Shown: in pieces, positions 16,125-23,867 of the stretch
Layout: the number at the start of each line of letters is the position of its first letter
How positions within the stretch are numbered: the stretch's first letter is position 1
Assembly: GCF_029193575.1 (NCBI RefSeq)
Contig: NZ_JARGCS010000019.1
Location: 1 to 64,000 of the forward strand
Direction of reading: 5' to 3'
DNA length: 64,000 nt
Source: Pseudomonas entomophila
Lineage (GTDB): Bacteria > Pseudomonadota > Gammaproteobacteria > Pseudomonadales > Pseudomonadaceae
Notes under the pieces: generated by a model
Told to the model about the DNA's origin: nothing
Databases searched by the model: none
The model's input: the letters and a program-made list of their open reading frames with translations, nothing else
Translations under genes and position numbers: made by a program

Positions 16125-18086
16125 TCACTGGCGGCCATCGTCGGCCTCCTTGGGCTCCAGCGGCTGGCCCAGCGGGCCGGGCCGCGAGGCCAGCACCAGG
16201 GCGTTGGCGGCGGCCGAGGCCTGCGGCAACGGCAGCGGCAGCATCGAGGCGATGATGGTCGGGCCCAGGGTCAGGAACGAGCCGCCGGCCTTGAGGGTGA
16301 TGCTCGCCCCCGCCTCGATCACCACGTTCATGCCGCCCTTGATGTGCACGTCGGTGCCGCCGCTGAGGCTGGCCTTGAGCGCGCCGTCCAGTTGCAGGTC
16401 GCGGCCGGCGGCCTGGGAAACGCTGCCTACGGCCTTCTCGGTGCGGTCGCCCAGCACGTGCTGGTGGCGGTCGCCGCCGATGCGTTCGCGCAGGTCCTTG
16501 GCCACCCGCGAATGGCGCTCGCCGCCTACCCAGTCGAGGGCATCGCGCTCGATGCGCTGGTCGAAGTCGCGCTCGGCGTGGATGAACACCTGCTCGGCGC
16601 CCTTGCGGTCTTCGAAGCGCAATTCGTTGTAGCCGCTGCCGCCCTTGCTGGAGTGGCTCTTGAGGGTCGAGCGGGTGGCCTGCTCGGGCAGGTTGTAGGG
16701 CGGCATCACCTCGGCGTTGTAGACACTGCCGGTGACCAGCGGGCGGTCGGGGTCGCCTTCGAGAAAGCTCACCACCACCTCCTGGCCGACCCGCGGCAGG
16801 AACAGGCTGCCCCAGCGCTTGCCGGCCCAACCCTGGGCGACGCGAATCCAGCACGAGCTGTTCTCGTTTTCCTGGCCTTCGCGGTCCCAGTGGAACTGCA
16901 CCTTGACCCGGCCATAGGGGTCGGTCCAGATCTCCTCGCCGGCCTTGCCCACCACCTTGGCGGTCTGCGGGCCGTGCACCACGGGGCGCGGGGTGAGGCA
17001 TGGCGGGCGGTAGTCCTGCTGGCGCGGCAGCGCGGTGAAGCGGCAGGTGAGCACGGGCGCCGGGGCTTCGGGGCGGGTCGGTTCGTAGGTGTCGGACGAC
17101 AGCTCATATTCGGCGGCGAGCACCAGCACCTGTTGGTTCTGGTCACCGCGTGGGTGTTCGGTGAGGGTGAACAGCGCGCCGGGGAACAGCCCGCGTGCGC
17201 GGGTGGCGCCCTCGATGCGCCGGTAGCTGGTGTGCCGCGCCTCGAGCTGCTGGCGGGCCAGGGTCTCGCCCTGCGGGCGCTCGCGGTACTTGCCGGGGTA
17301 GTCGTAGCGCTCAAAGCGCGACTGGGCATAGGGGCGCGCCTGGGTCGACTTGACCAGCAGATTGGCCGAGGGCTTTTCGAAGTCGTAGTCCTGCAAGGCC
17401 CAGGCGCCGGGCTCGACTTCACCGCTCATGCGCCAGTCGTAGATCACCTCGCTGTCGCGCATGGCCTGGTCCTCGGCCGGCAGGTAGCGCACCTGCGCGT
17501 AGCCTGGGGCGGGTGCGTGGGCGCCGTAGCCGTCGGCCAGCACCAGGGTATGGCGGCCGGCGGCGCTGCGGAAGAAGTAGTAGATGCCGGCCTGCTCCAG
17601 CAGGCGGCTGACGAAGTCGAAGTCGCTTTCGCGGTACTGCACGCAGTACTCCAGGGCCGGATAGCTGGCGCTCAGGCCCGAGGTGTCGACGTCGGCCAGG
17701 GTGTAGGGGGCGAACACCGCCTGGACGATGTCCGGCACGTTGCGCTGCTGGAAGATCCGGCAGTCGCTGCTGCGGGTGAGCAGCCACAGCCAGGGGCGCA
17801 CCACCGCGTGGTAGGTGGCGAAACGGCCCTGGCGACCGGTGTAGGCGAAGCGCGTGACCAGGCCGCTGAAGTGGCGCTGGCCGCCCTTGGGCAGTTCGAC
17901 GGCGACGCTCAGGGGGGTGGCGAGCAGGTCGTCGAGATCCAGGTCGGTGCGTTCGCTGTAGAGGTCGATGTGGTATTCGCTCAGGGTCGACAGGCCTTCG
18001 CGGGCGCTCATGCGCCGGAACAGCAGGGTGTCGGGGGCCAGCACGCAGGTGACGGCGATTTCGCGGTTGGCTTGGGTAACGGGCAT
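16125..18086 (-). CDS. vgrG: VgrG spike protein (TssI)
   Basis: A 653-aa protein. The ATG at 18086 lies six bases after AAGGAG; the frame extends five codons further up, but that start would lie inside the binding site. The N-terminal gp27-like part (LSEYHIDLYSERTDLDLDDL) is followed by the gp5-like OB fold (WTDPYGRVKVQFHWDREGQE, CWIRVAQGWAGKRWGSLFLP, VGQEVVVSFLEGDPDRP) and a beta-helix of repeated VxGxxxxxVxxxx units. The tail ends shortly after IEAGASITLKAGGSFLTLGP with a 45-residue extension and has no enzymatic C-terminal domain, so any cargo must bind non-covalently. It has its own promoter-like block and a REP upstream, separating it from the three cassette genes. Confidence 0.95.
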   Translation of the reverse strand: MPVTQANREIAVTCVLAPDTLLFRRMSAREGLSTLSEYHIDLYSERTDLDLDDLLATPLSVAVELPKGGQRHFSGLVTRFAYTGRQGRFATYHAVVRPWLWLLTRSSDCRIFQQRNVPDIVQAVFAPYTLADVDTSGLSASYPALEYCVQYRESDFDFVSRLLEQAGIYYFFRSAAGRHTLVLADGYGAHAPAPGYAQVRYLPAEDQAMRDSEVIYDWRMSGEVEPGAWALQDYDFEKPSANLLVKSTQARPYAQSRFERYDYPGKYRERPQGETLARQQLEARHTSYRRIEGATRARGLFPGALFTLTEHPRGDQNQQVLVLAAEYELSSDTYEPTRPEAPAPVLTCRFTALPRQQDYRPPCLTPRPVVHGPQTAKVVGKAGEEIWTDPYGRVKVQFHWDREGQENENSSCWIRVAQGWAGKRWGSLFLPRVGQEVVVSFLEGDPDRPLVTGSVYNAEVMPPYNLPEQATRSTLKSHSSKGGSGYNELRFEDRKGAEQVFIHAERDFDQRIERDALDWVGGERHSRVAKDLRERIGGDRHQHVLGDRTEKAVGSVSQAAGRDLQLDGALKASLSGGTDVHIKGGMNVVIEAGASITLKAGGSFLTLGPTIIASMLPLPLPQASAAANALVLASRPGPLGQPLEPKEADDGRQ

Positions 18087-18134
18087 CGAGGGCTCCTTCA
18101 CGCGGGGGGCCGGAAAGCGGTGGACTGGGGGTAG

Positions 18135-18160
18135 AACAGGTGGGGGGCGGGGTTTATTCC
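18135..18160 (-). promoter_or_regulatory. Promoter-like block before vgrG, shared with tssA
   Basis: On the minus strand GGAATAA (18160-18154), 15 bases, TGTT (18138-18135), about 47 bases before the vgrG ATG. The same elements with identical 15-base spacing, a C-rich spacer and a downstream GCTTTCCG occur before tssA (30063-30088). The GGAAT box and spacing resemble a -35/-10 pair of an extracytoplasmic-function sigma factor. Confidence 0.55.
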
Positions 18161-18211
18161 GTGGGGGGATGAAAATGCGTGTGGGGGTGGGCGCGTGGGT
18201 GTTGCAGGGGG

Positions 18212-18320
18212 CGCTATCGCGGGGCGAGCACGCCCCAGCAGGTACAGCGCCGTTTTCGAATACGGTGGTGTGCCTGCAAGGCGCGGGCTTGCCCCGCGAT
18301 CACGGGCGCAGCCCGTGCCA
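18212..18320. repeat. REP pair between cassette and vgrG
   Basis: Two opposed REP units (tatcgcggggcgagcacgcc and gcgcgggcttgccccgcgat) with the short hairpin cacgggcgcagcccgtg. It directly follows the stop of the cysteine-peptidase-like gene and may end that transcript. Confidence 0.75.
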
Positions 18321-18331
18321 AACGCCGCGAA

Positions 18332-18928
18332 TCAGGCTGCGGCGGCGGGCACCGGTTTTTCCAGCACCAGGGTGATGCCGGTGTCGTTGTAGCACTTGCT
18401 CCACAGGTTCATCTGCTTGAAATCGGCGAAATCCTTGCCGTCGCCCGGGTCCATGTAGGTGCCGTCCGGGCGCTGCATCACGTAGTGCAAACCGATGCCG
18501 AAGGTCATCACGATCTTCAGCGCCCGCCGGTTGGCCGCCAGGGGTGGTGGCTCGGAACGGATGATCGGGAAGCCCGCCCGCACGCACTTGGTCTCGGCAT
18601 CGGGGTAGAAGGTCGACAACGCGCTGGCGATCATCCCGCTCATGTAGACCTTCACATCCAACCCCAACTCGCGAGCAGCGATGCCAACGTTGTGCGGGAA
18701 GGAATAACCCAGCTTGGTGAGGTCGGACTGCTCCTTGTCCAATCGCCCGCCGGTCACCGCACCCGAGGTGATCTGGTACAGCGCCGCCTCGCAGAAATAA
18801 TTGGCCTGCAAGGCCTGGCCGGTGCTGCGCGCGCCGGTGTTCGGCATGTTGCTCACGCCCAGCTCCGCCGCCGCGCACAACAGCGATGCCGCGCCACAGG
18901 AAAAAGCGAAGTCTTGTTTCTTGTTCAT
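18332..18928 (-). CDS. Papain/C39-like cysteine peptidase, candidate T6SS effector
   Basis: A 198-aa protein from ATG 18928. It opens MNKKQDFAFSCGAASLLCAA. Gln5 and Cys11 are six residues apart, as in papain (oxyanion Gln and nucleophile), and the FSCGAASLLCAA helix is C39-like. Near the end, GIGLHYVMQRPDGTYMDPGD supplies His148 followed on the next strand by Asp160, giving a complete putative triad. No signal peptide, transporter domain or C39 leader-peptidase partner is present, so a role in bacteriocin export is unlikely. It is the third gene of a cassette between clpV and vgrG, 32 bases after the RNase-like gene, and is proposed as secreted cargo. It could instead be a processing enzyme for its neighbours. 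Substrate unknown. Confidence 0.6.
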   Translation of the reverse strand: MNKKQDFAFSCGAASLLCAAAELGVSNMPNTGARSTGQALQANYFCEAALYQITSGAVTGGRLDKEQSDLTKLGYSFPHNVGIAARELGLDVKVYMSGMIASALSTFYPDAETKCVRAGFPIIRSEPPPLAANRRALKIVMTFGIGLHYVMQRPDGTYMDPGDGKDFADFKQMNLWSKCYNDTGITLVLEKPVPAAAA

Positions 18929-18960
18929 GGAAAGGCTCTCGAAGGCCACAAGGCCTGGGT

Positions 18961-19566
18961 TCACTTGATGTCGGTAATCCAGAAGAACGGGTTGGGGTGG
19001 CCGGAGAACGCCGCCGGTTTGTCGACGGTCTCCAGCCGGCTGCCGCTGTAGCGCCACGAGGCGTAGTGCAACGGCGCGAAGTACAGCCGCGCGTTGAGGT
19101 AGTCGAAGACGATGCGAAAGCGGTTGCCGCCCCAACCGTAAGCATCCAGGTCGCCCGCGGTGTACTCGACGTAGCCGGTGGCGCAGTTGCCGCCGCCGCG
19201 GTCGGCCGAGTGGTGTTTGTTGGCCTGCGCATACGTGTGGTACAGCCGACCCCGTGCCGACGACGGCTGCTGCGCGGTCAGCTGCGGCAGGTAGCACGGG
19301 GTGTTGGAATGGATCTGGCGCATCGCCCCCAGGGTGTCGTCGCCAATCGAGGTGGCGATGGCGCTGCAATCGTAGGGCGCCGCCGACTGCATCAAGGCGC
19401 GCATCAACTGCTTGATGCGCGCGTCCACCGGCAGGTAGCGAAAATCGATGCGGTACAGGTCGAGGATCGGCCCTTGCTTGCAGGCCTTGACGCAATCAGG
19501 GTCGGCCGCCTCTTCCAAGGCCTTGATGAACTCGTAGCTGCTTTTCTTGCCGTCGCGCTCGGACAT
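18961..19566 (-). CDS. Barnase-like ribonuclease domain, candidate T6SS effector
   Basis: A 201-aa protein from ATG 19566 (preceded by AGGGGAGAAAACGAGC). The first 120 residues are not recognised. From residue 131 the sequence GYVEYTAGD, then NRFRIVFDY and ARLYFAPLHYASW, follows the order of the microbial N1/T1 ribonuclease motifs (YxEYT ... RIV ... YYTPDHYxTF), placing Glu134, Arg151 and His167 at the positions of barnase Glu73, Arg87 and His102. Asp101 of barnase is replaced by Leu, and the loop between Glu and Arg is about three residues longer. If active it would cut RNA in a target cell. No barstar-like gene is visible. The comparison was made by eye, so confidence is moderate. Confidence 0.5.
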   Translation of the reverse strand: MSERDGKKSSYEFIKALEEAADPDCVKACKQGPILDLYRIDFRYLPVDARIKQLMRALMQSAAPYDCSAIATSIGDDTLGAMRQIHSNTPCYLPQLTAQQPSSARGRLYHTYAQANKHHSADRGGGNCATGYVEYTAGDLDAYGWGGNRFRIVFDYLNARLYFAPLHYASWRYSGSRLETVDKPAAFSGHPNPFFWITDIK

Positions 19567-19580
19567 GCTCGTTTTCTCCC

Positions 19581-20189
19581 CTATGAGCCAGCGTGGCGCA
19601 CCCACACCCTGGCGCTTTGCACCTCGGTGAGCTTTTCCCAGTCCTTGAACAGCGTCTGCCAGTCGCCCAGTGGCTTGTAGGCGTCGTGCTCGCTGGCCAG
19701 CAGGCGTTCGATACGCAGCTCGGTTTCCTTGAAGCGCACCGCCTCGGCGCAGGCCACCACGGCGAACGACAACGGCAGCCTGAGGTGGTCGAAGTTGCCG
19801 CCGCTGTATTGGCGCAGCGCTACCAGGTCCATGCGGGTGAAGGCCGAGTAGGTGGTGGCCGTAGTGTTGGTGCGCAAGGCCGAGTGGGTGCCCTTCAGTT
19901 CAATCTTGCGCAGGCGGTTGTTGTTGCCGCCCACGCCCAGCCCCGAGGCGAACGGCGGCTCGGAGTCGGCGAAGTGGTACCAGGTGCCATTGGCGCCAAG
20001 GAAGGCATCGATGTACAGGGTCTTGCGCGACATCAGCAGGCTCGCCGCCACGCCCTCGCCCGGCACCAGGATCAGGTCGATGCGAAAGTACCCTTCGCGT
20101 CCCTTGGGCATGGCCAGCAGCGTGCGCATCTGGGCGATGGCGTCGCCGTAGACGAACAGGCCGGTGTGCAGGTGCAGGGTGATGATCAT
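19581..20189 (-). CDS. Ribosome-inactivating-protein-like rRNA N-glycosylase, candidate T6SS effector
   Basis: A 202-aa protein whose ATG overlaps the clpV stop as ATGA, so it is translated with the core operon. By eye it follows the ricin A/Shiga A fold along most of its length: KTLYIDAFLGANGTWYHFAD matches the NAYVVGY...YFF strands (Tyr59 at ricin Tyr80), GVGGNNNRLRKIE matches FGGNYDRLEQLA, and ALRQYSGGN...LPLSFAVV followed by CAEAVRFKETELRIERLL matches the catalytic SEAARFxxIE helix (Glu149, Arg152 at ricin Glu177, Arg180). DWEKLTE supplies Trp184 at ricin Trp211. The second active-site Tyr (ricin Tyr123) is Asn90 here. Such enzymes remove an adenine from the sarcin-ricin loop of the large rRNA. 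No signal peptide or B subunit is present, consistent with delivery by the T6SS. Confidence 0.72.
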   Translation of the reverse strand: MIITLHLHTGLFVYGDAIAQMRTLLAMPKGREGYFRIDLILVPGEGVAASLLMSRKTLYIDAFLGANGTWYHFADSEPPFASGLGVGGNNNRLRKIELKGTHSALRTNTTATTYSAFTRMDLVALRQYSGGNFDHLRLPLSFAVVACAEAVRFKETELRIERLLASEHDAYKPLGDWQTLFKDWEKLTEVQSARVWVRHAGS

Positions 20190-22831
20190 GCAGGTTCCTC
20201 GTCGTAGGTGTAGTCGAAGGCGCCGTCGCGCACGCCCAGGTGCACGCGGGTGACCGCTTCGCCGCGCAGCATCCGTTCGAGGAATTCGCGGCTGATGGCG
20301 GGCAGCACCGAGTGGGTGAGGATCGCGTCGATCATCCGCCCGCCGCTCTCAAGCTCCGTGCAACGGCTGGCGATCAGCGCCACCACCGCCTCGTCGCAGC
20401 TGAACGGCACGCCGTGGCGCTCGGCCAGGCGTCGCTCGATGCGGCCCAGTTGCAGGCGGATGATGCTGGCGAGCATGGCGTCGCTCAGCGGGTAGTAGGG
20501 CACCACCACCACCCGCCCCAGCAGCGCCGGCGGGAACACCTGCAGCAAGGGTTCGCGCAGGGCGCGGGCAATGGTTTCGGGCTCCGGCACCCGCTCCGGT
20601 CGCTGGCACAGGTGGCTGATGGTCTCGGTGCCGACGTTGGTGGTGAGCAGGATCAGGGTATTGCGGAAGTCGATCACCCTGCCCTCGCCGTCCTCCATCC
20701 AGCCTTTGTCGAACACCTGGAAAAACAGCTCGTGCACGTCGGGGTGGGCCTTCTCGATCTCGTCCAGCAGCACCACGCTGTAGGGTTTGCGCCGCACCGC
20801 CTCGGTCAGTACGCCGCCCTCGCCGTAGCCAACGTAGCCGGGTGGCGCGCCCTTGAGGCTGGAGACCGTGTGCGCCTCCTGGTATTCGCTCATGTTGATG
20901 GTCACCAGGTTGTGCTCGCCGCCGTACAGCGACTCGGCCAGGGCCAGGGCGGTCTCGGTCTTGCCCACCCCGGAGGTGCCGGCGAGCAGGAACACGCCCA
21001 CCGGCTTGCCCGGGTTGTCGAGCCCGGCGCGCGCGGTCTGGATGCGCCGGGCGATGGCTTCCAGGGCATGCGGCTGGCCGATGATGCGGCGCGACAGGCT
21101 GCTGGCCAGGTTGAGCACGTTGTCGATCTCGTTGCGCACCATGCGCCCGACCGGAATGCCGGTCCAGTCCTGCACCACGGCGGCCACCGCCTGCTCATCG
21201 ACGGTGAGCAGGATCAGTGGCGCCTCGCCCTGGGCCTCGGCCAGCGCCTGCTGGCGGCTGCGCAGTTCATCCAGCGCGGCATCGCTCGCACCCTCCCCGC
21301 CCAGTTGCTCACGCAGCTGGACGATGGCCGCGACCTGCGCCTGCTCGCTGGCCCACGAGGCCTCCAGAACATCGAGGCGCTCGCGCTCGCTGGCGCGCTG
21401 CGCGTCGAGCGCCGCCTGGCGCGCGTCGGTGTCCACCCCCAGCGCACGCTCGCGGGTGATGATCGCCTGCTCGGTATCCAGCGCTTCGAGCCGCCGGCGG
21501 CTGTCGTCAACCGCCGCGGGGGTGGCGTGCAGGCTGATGGCGACCCGCGCACAGGCGGTGTCGAGCAGGCTGATGGCCTTGTCCGGCAACTGGCGCGCGG
21601 GGATGTAGCGGTGCGACAGGCGCACCGCCGCAGCCAGCGCGGTGTCGAGAATCTGCACCTGGTGGTGGCGCGCCATGCGCTCGGCGATGCCGCGCAGCAT
21701 CAGCAGCGCGCGGGCCTCGTCGGGCTCCTCGACCTGCACGGTCTGGAAGCGCCGGGTTAGCGCCGGGTCTTTCTCGATGTACTTTTTGTACTCGGCGAAG
21801 GTGGTCGCGCCGATCGTGCGCAACGTGCCACGGGCCAGCGCCGGCTTGAGCAGGTTGGCCGCATCGCCCGTGCCCGCCGCGCCGCCCGCGCCGACCAGGG
21901 TGTGGGTTTCGTCGATGAACAGGATCACCGGCGTGGCGCTGGCCTGCACCTCGTCGATCACCGCGCGCAGGCGCTGCTCGAACTCGCCCTTCATGCTCGC
22001 CCCGGCCTGCAACAGGCCGACGTCGAGCACCAGCAGGCGCACCGTGCGCAGCGCTGGTGGCACGTCACCGCGCACGATGCGCTGGGCCAGGCCTTCGACC
22101 ACGGCGGTCTTGCCGACCCCGGCCTCGCCAACCAGCAGCGGGTTGTTTTGCCGCCGACGCATGAGGATGTCAATGACCTGGCGGATCTCGTCGTCACGCC
22201 CGACGATCGGGTCCAGCGCGCCGCTGCGCGCCTGCCCGGTGAGGTCGACGGTGAAGCGCGCCAGCGCCTCCTGGCCGCTCGGGCCGGCGCTGGGCAGCGC
22301 GCCGGAGCTTTCTCCCGGTGCTAACTGGAAGCCGTCGCTGGCCGCCTGGTTGGCCTCGGGCGAGTCGGCCAGCAACGTGGCGAAGCACTCGGTGAGGTCG
22401 TCGACGCGCACCTTGGCGAACTCGGCGGACAACGCCAGCACCGCGTTGCGCAGGGCGCGGTCCTTGAGCAGGCCGACCAGCAGGTGCCCGGAGCGCACCT
22501 GGGCCTCGCCGAACATCAGCGTGGCATGCACCCAGGCGCGCTCGACCGTGTCTTCGAGCTGCGACGACAGGTCGGTGATCGAGGTCGAGCCACGTGGCAG
22601 GCGGTCCAGCGCCGTGGTCAGGTCGGCGGCCAGGCGCGCCGGGTCGAGCGCGTAGTGGCGCACGATGCGCACCAGGTCGCTGTCCTGCGCTTGCAGCAGT
22701 TGGTGCAGCCAGTGCGCCAGCTCCACGTAGGGGTTGCCGCGCAGCTTGCAGAATACCGTGCTGCTTTCGATGGCCCGGTAGCACAGGCCGTTGAGTTTGC
22801 CGAACAGGGCCACTCGACTGATCTCAGCCAT
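20186..22831 (-). CDS. tssH: T6SS sheath-disassembly ATPase TssH (ClpV)
   Basis: An 881-aa AAA+ protein of normal length. The N-terminal domain (MAEISRVALFGKLNGLCYRA) binds the contracted sheath. The first Walker A GEAGVGKT lies at 235-242 with a DETHTLVGAGG Walker B region; a coiled-coil middle domain follows, then the second nucleotide-binding domain with GTSGVGKTETALALAE and LLDEIEKAHPDV. ClpV recycles contracted TssB/TssC sheaths. It overlaps tssG upstream by 8 bases, and its stop overlaps the RIP-like gene, which is unusual because clpV is normally followed by another core gene or vgrG. Confidence 0.96.
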   Translation of the reverse strand: MAEISRVALFGKLNGLCYRAIESSTVFCKLRGNPYVELAHWLHQLLQAQDSDLVRIVRHYALDPARLAADLTTALDRLPRGSTSITDLSSQLEDTVERAWVHATLMFGEAQVRSGHLLVGLLKDRALRNAVLALSAEFAKVRVDDLTECFATLLADSPEANQAASDGFQLAPGESSGALPSAGPSGQEALARFTVDLTGQARSGALDPIVGRDDEIRQVIDILMRRRQNNPLLVGEAGVGKTAVVEGLAQRIVRGDVPPALRTVRLLVLDVGLLQAGASMKGEFEQRLRAVIDEVQASATPVILFIDETHTLVGAGGAAGTGDAANLLKPALARGTLRTIGATTFAEYKKYIEKDPALTRRFQTVQVEEPDEARALLMLRGIAERMARHHQVQILDTALAAAVRLSHRYIPARQLPDKAISLLDTACARVAISLHATPAAVDDSRRRLEALDTEQAIITRERALGVDTDARQAALDAQRASERERLDVLEASWASEQAQVAAIVQLREQLGGEGASDAALDELRSRQQALAEAQGEAPLILLTVDEQAVAAVVQDWTGIPVGRMVRNEIDNVLNLASSLSRRIIGQPHALEAIARRIQTARAGLDNPGKPVGVFLLAGTSGVGKTETALALAESLYGGEHNLVTINMSEYQEAHTVSSLKGAPPGYVGYGEGGVLTEAVRRKPYSVVLLDEIEKAHPDVHELFFQVFDKGWMEDGEGRVIDFRNTLILLTTNVGTETISHLCQRPERVPEPETIARALREPLLQVFPPALLGRVVVVPYYPLSDAMLASIIRLQLGRIERRLAERHGVPFSCDEAVVALIASRCTELESGGRMIDAILTHSVLPAISREFLERMLRGEAVTRVHLGVRDGAFDYTYDEEPA

Positions 22832-23867
22832 GATCTGATCCTTGCGATGAGGGGGAAACGGAAGGGGTAAGGCGCGGGTTGATAAGCAACTGGCGGTCGT
22901 CTTCGGTCGGCGGCGCGCTGCTCAGCCAACTGCTCCAGCCGAGCCGGGCATCCCGGCCCAGGCGGGTGCCGGGCAGGTGCTGGCGGGCGACGATCAGGTT
23001 GACGTCCCAGTCCAGCGCCAGGCCTGCGTACTGGCGCACCCAGTCGGTCAGCCGGCGCAGGCCGGGCTGGCCGGGCAGCAGGCGGCGCACCTGGGCCATG
23101 TCCAGCGGGCCGACCCGCAGGCGGAACTTGCCCTGGGCGTTCCATACCTTGCGCCCGAGCACCGTGCCCACGCCCAGGCGCTCGGCGCTCGGCCCGCTGC
23201 GCAGGGCGCACAGGCCATCGGCCGGCAGGCTCATCCAGTGGCCGACGAACTGCTCGACCCGCACCGGCACGCCGAGGTCGTCGCTGAGCAGCGCGGCCAG
23301 GCCACCGGCATTGCGCATGTGCGGTGCCAGGCGCCCGGCATGGTGCTGCTTGGCCAGTTGCGGCACGGCGTCGCGGCCTTGCAGCGAGGGCATGCCCAGG
23401 CCGATCAGCGAAGCCACGTAATCGGAGAAGCGGTCGGCGCCGGGGCGGTCGAGGCTGACCGCGGGCTGGGCACTGGCCCAGGCGCGGTAGAACAGGCTGG
23501 TCAGGCGGTGATGAAAGATGTCGAGGAAGCGCGCCAGGGTCGGGTCGTCGACATTGCGCTGGCGGTCGCGCACGTATTCGGTCAGGTGCAGCGGCAGCGG
23601 GCCGTTGGCGCCCAGCGCGCCGAAGCCATTGAGCAGAAGACGCGGCGCCTGGTGCCCGTCGCCCGCTTGCAAGCCCGCCAGCATCGCCGCTTCGAAGGCT
23701 AGCGACGGCTGCTGGCCGAAGCGCAGCGGCTCGTCGGCCGGGCGGCTGGCCTGGCCGATCCGCGGGCGGTCGGCGAACGCGCATTCGAGCTGGCGCAGGG
23801 CGGCGTAGAAGTCGAACGACGCCGGTTTCTGCGCGAGCCGCTGCAACAGCGCTAGAGGATCTCGCAT
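22824..23867 (-). CDS. tssG: Type VI baseplate subunit TssG
   Basis: A 347-aa protein from ATG 23867 (MRDPLALLQRLAQKPASFDF). The conserved opening DFYAALRQLECAF and the middle PLPLHLTEYVRDRQRN, then FLDIFHHRLTSLFYRAWAS, are diagnostic of TssG (VasB/ImpH). Later LGVPVRVEQFVGHW and LGVGTVLGRKVWNAQGKFRL also match. TssG with TssF and TssE forms the baseplate wedge. It overlaps tssF by 16 bases and clpV by 8, consistent with coupled translation. The roughly 40-residue tail ending SPSSQGSDHG is not conserved. Confidence 0.94.
   Translation of the reverse strand: MRDPLALLQRLAQKPASFDFYAALRQLECAFADRPRIGQASRPADEPLRFGQQPSLAFEAAMLAGLQAGDGHQAPRLLLNGFGALGANGPLPLHLTEYVRDRQRNVDDPTLARFLDIFHHRLTSLFYRAWASAQPAVSLDRPGADRFSDYVASLIGLGMPSLQGRDAVPQLAKQHHAGRLAPHMRNAGGLAALLSDDLGVPVRVEQFVGHWMSLPADGLCALRSGPSAERLGVGTVLGRKVWNAQGKFRLRVGPLDMAQVRRLLPGQPGLRRLTDWVRQYAGLALDWDVNLIVARQHLPGTRLGRDARLGWSSWLSSAPPTEDDRQLLINPRLTPSVSPSSQGSDHG

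Noticed and set aside
16125..16300. Effector domain at the VgrG C-terminus
   Set aside because: After the beta-helix only about 45 Ala/Pro/Leu-rich residues remain, with no catalytic motif.
14763..18134. Very long plus-strand open frame opposite tagH and vgrG
   Set aside because: Spans two real minus-strand genes and the gap between them; composition is that of an antisense frame in high-GC DNA.
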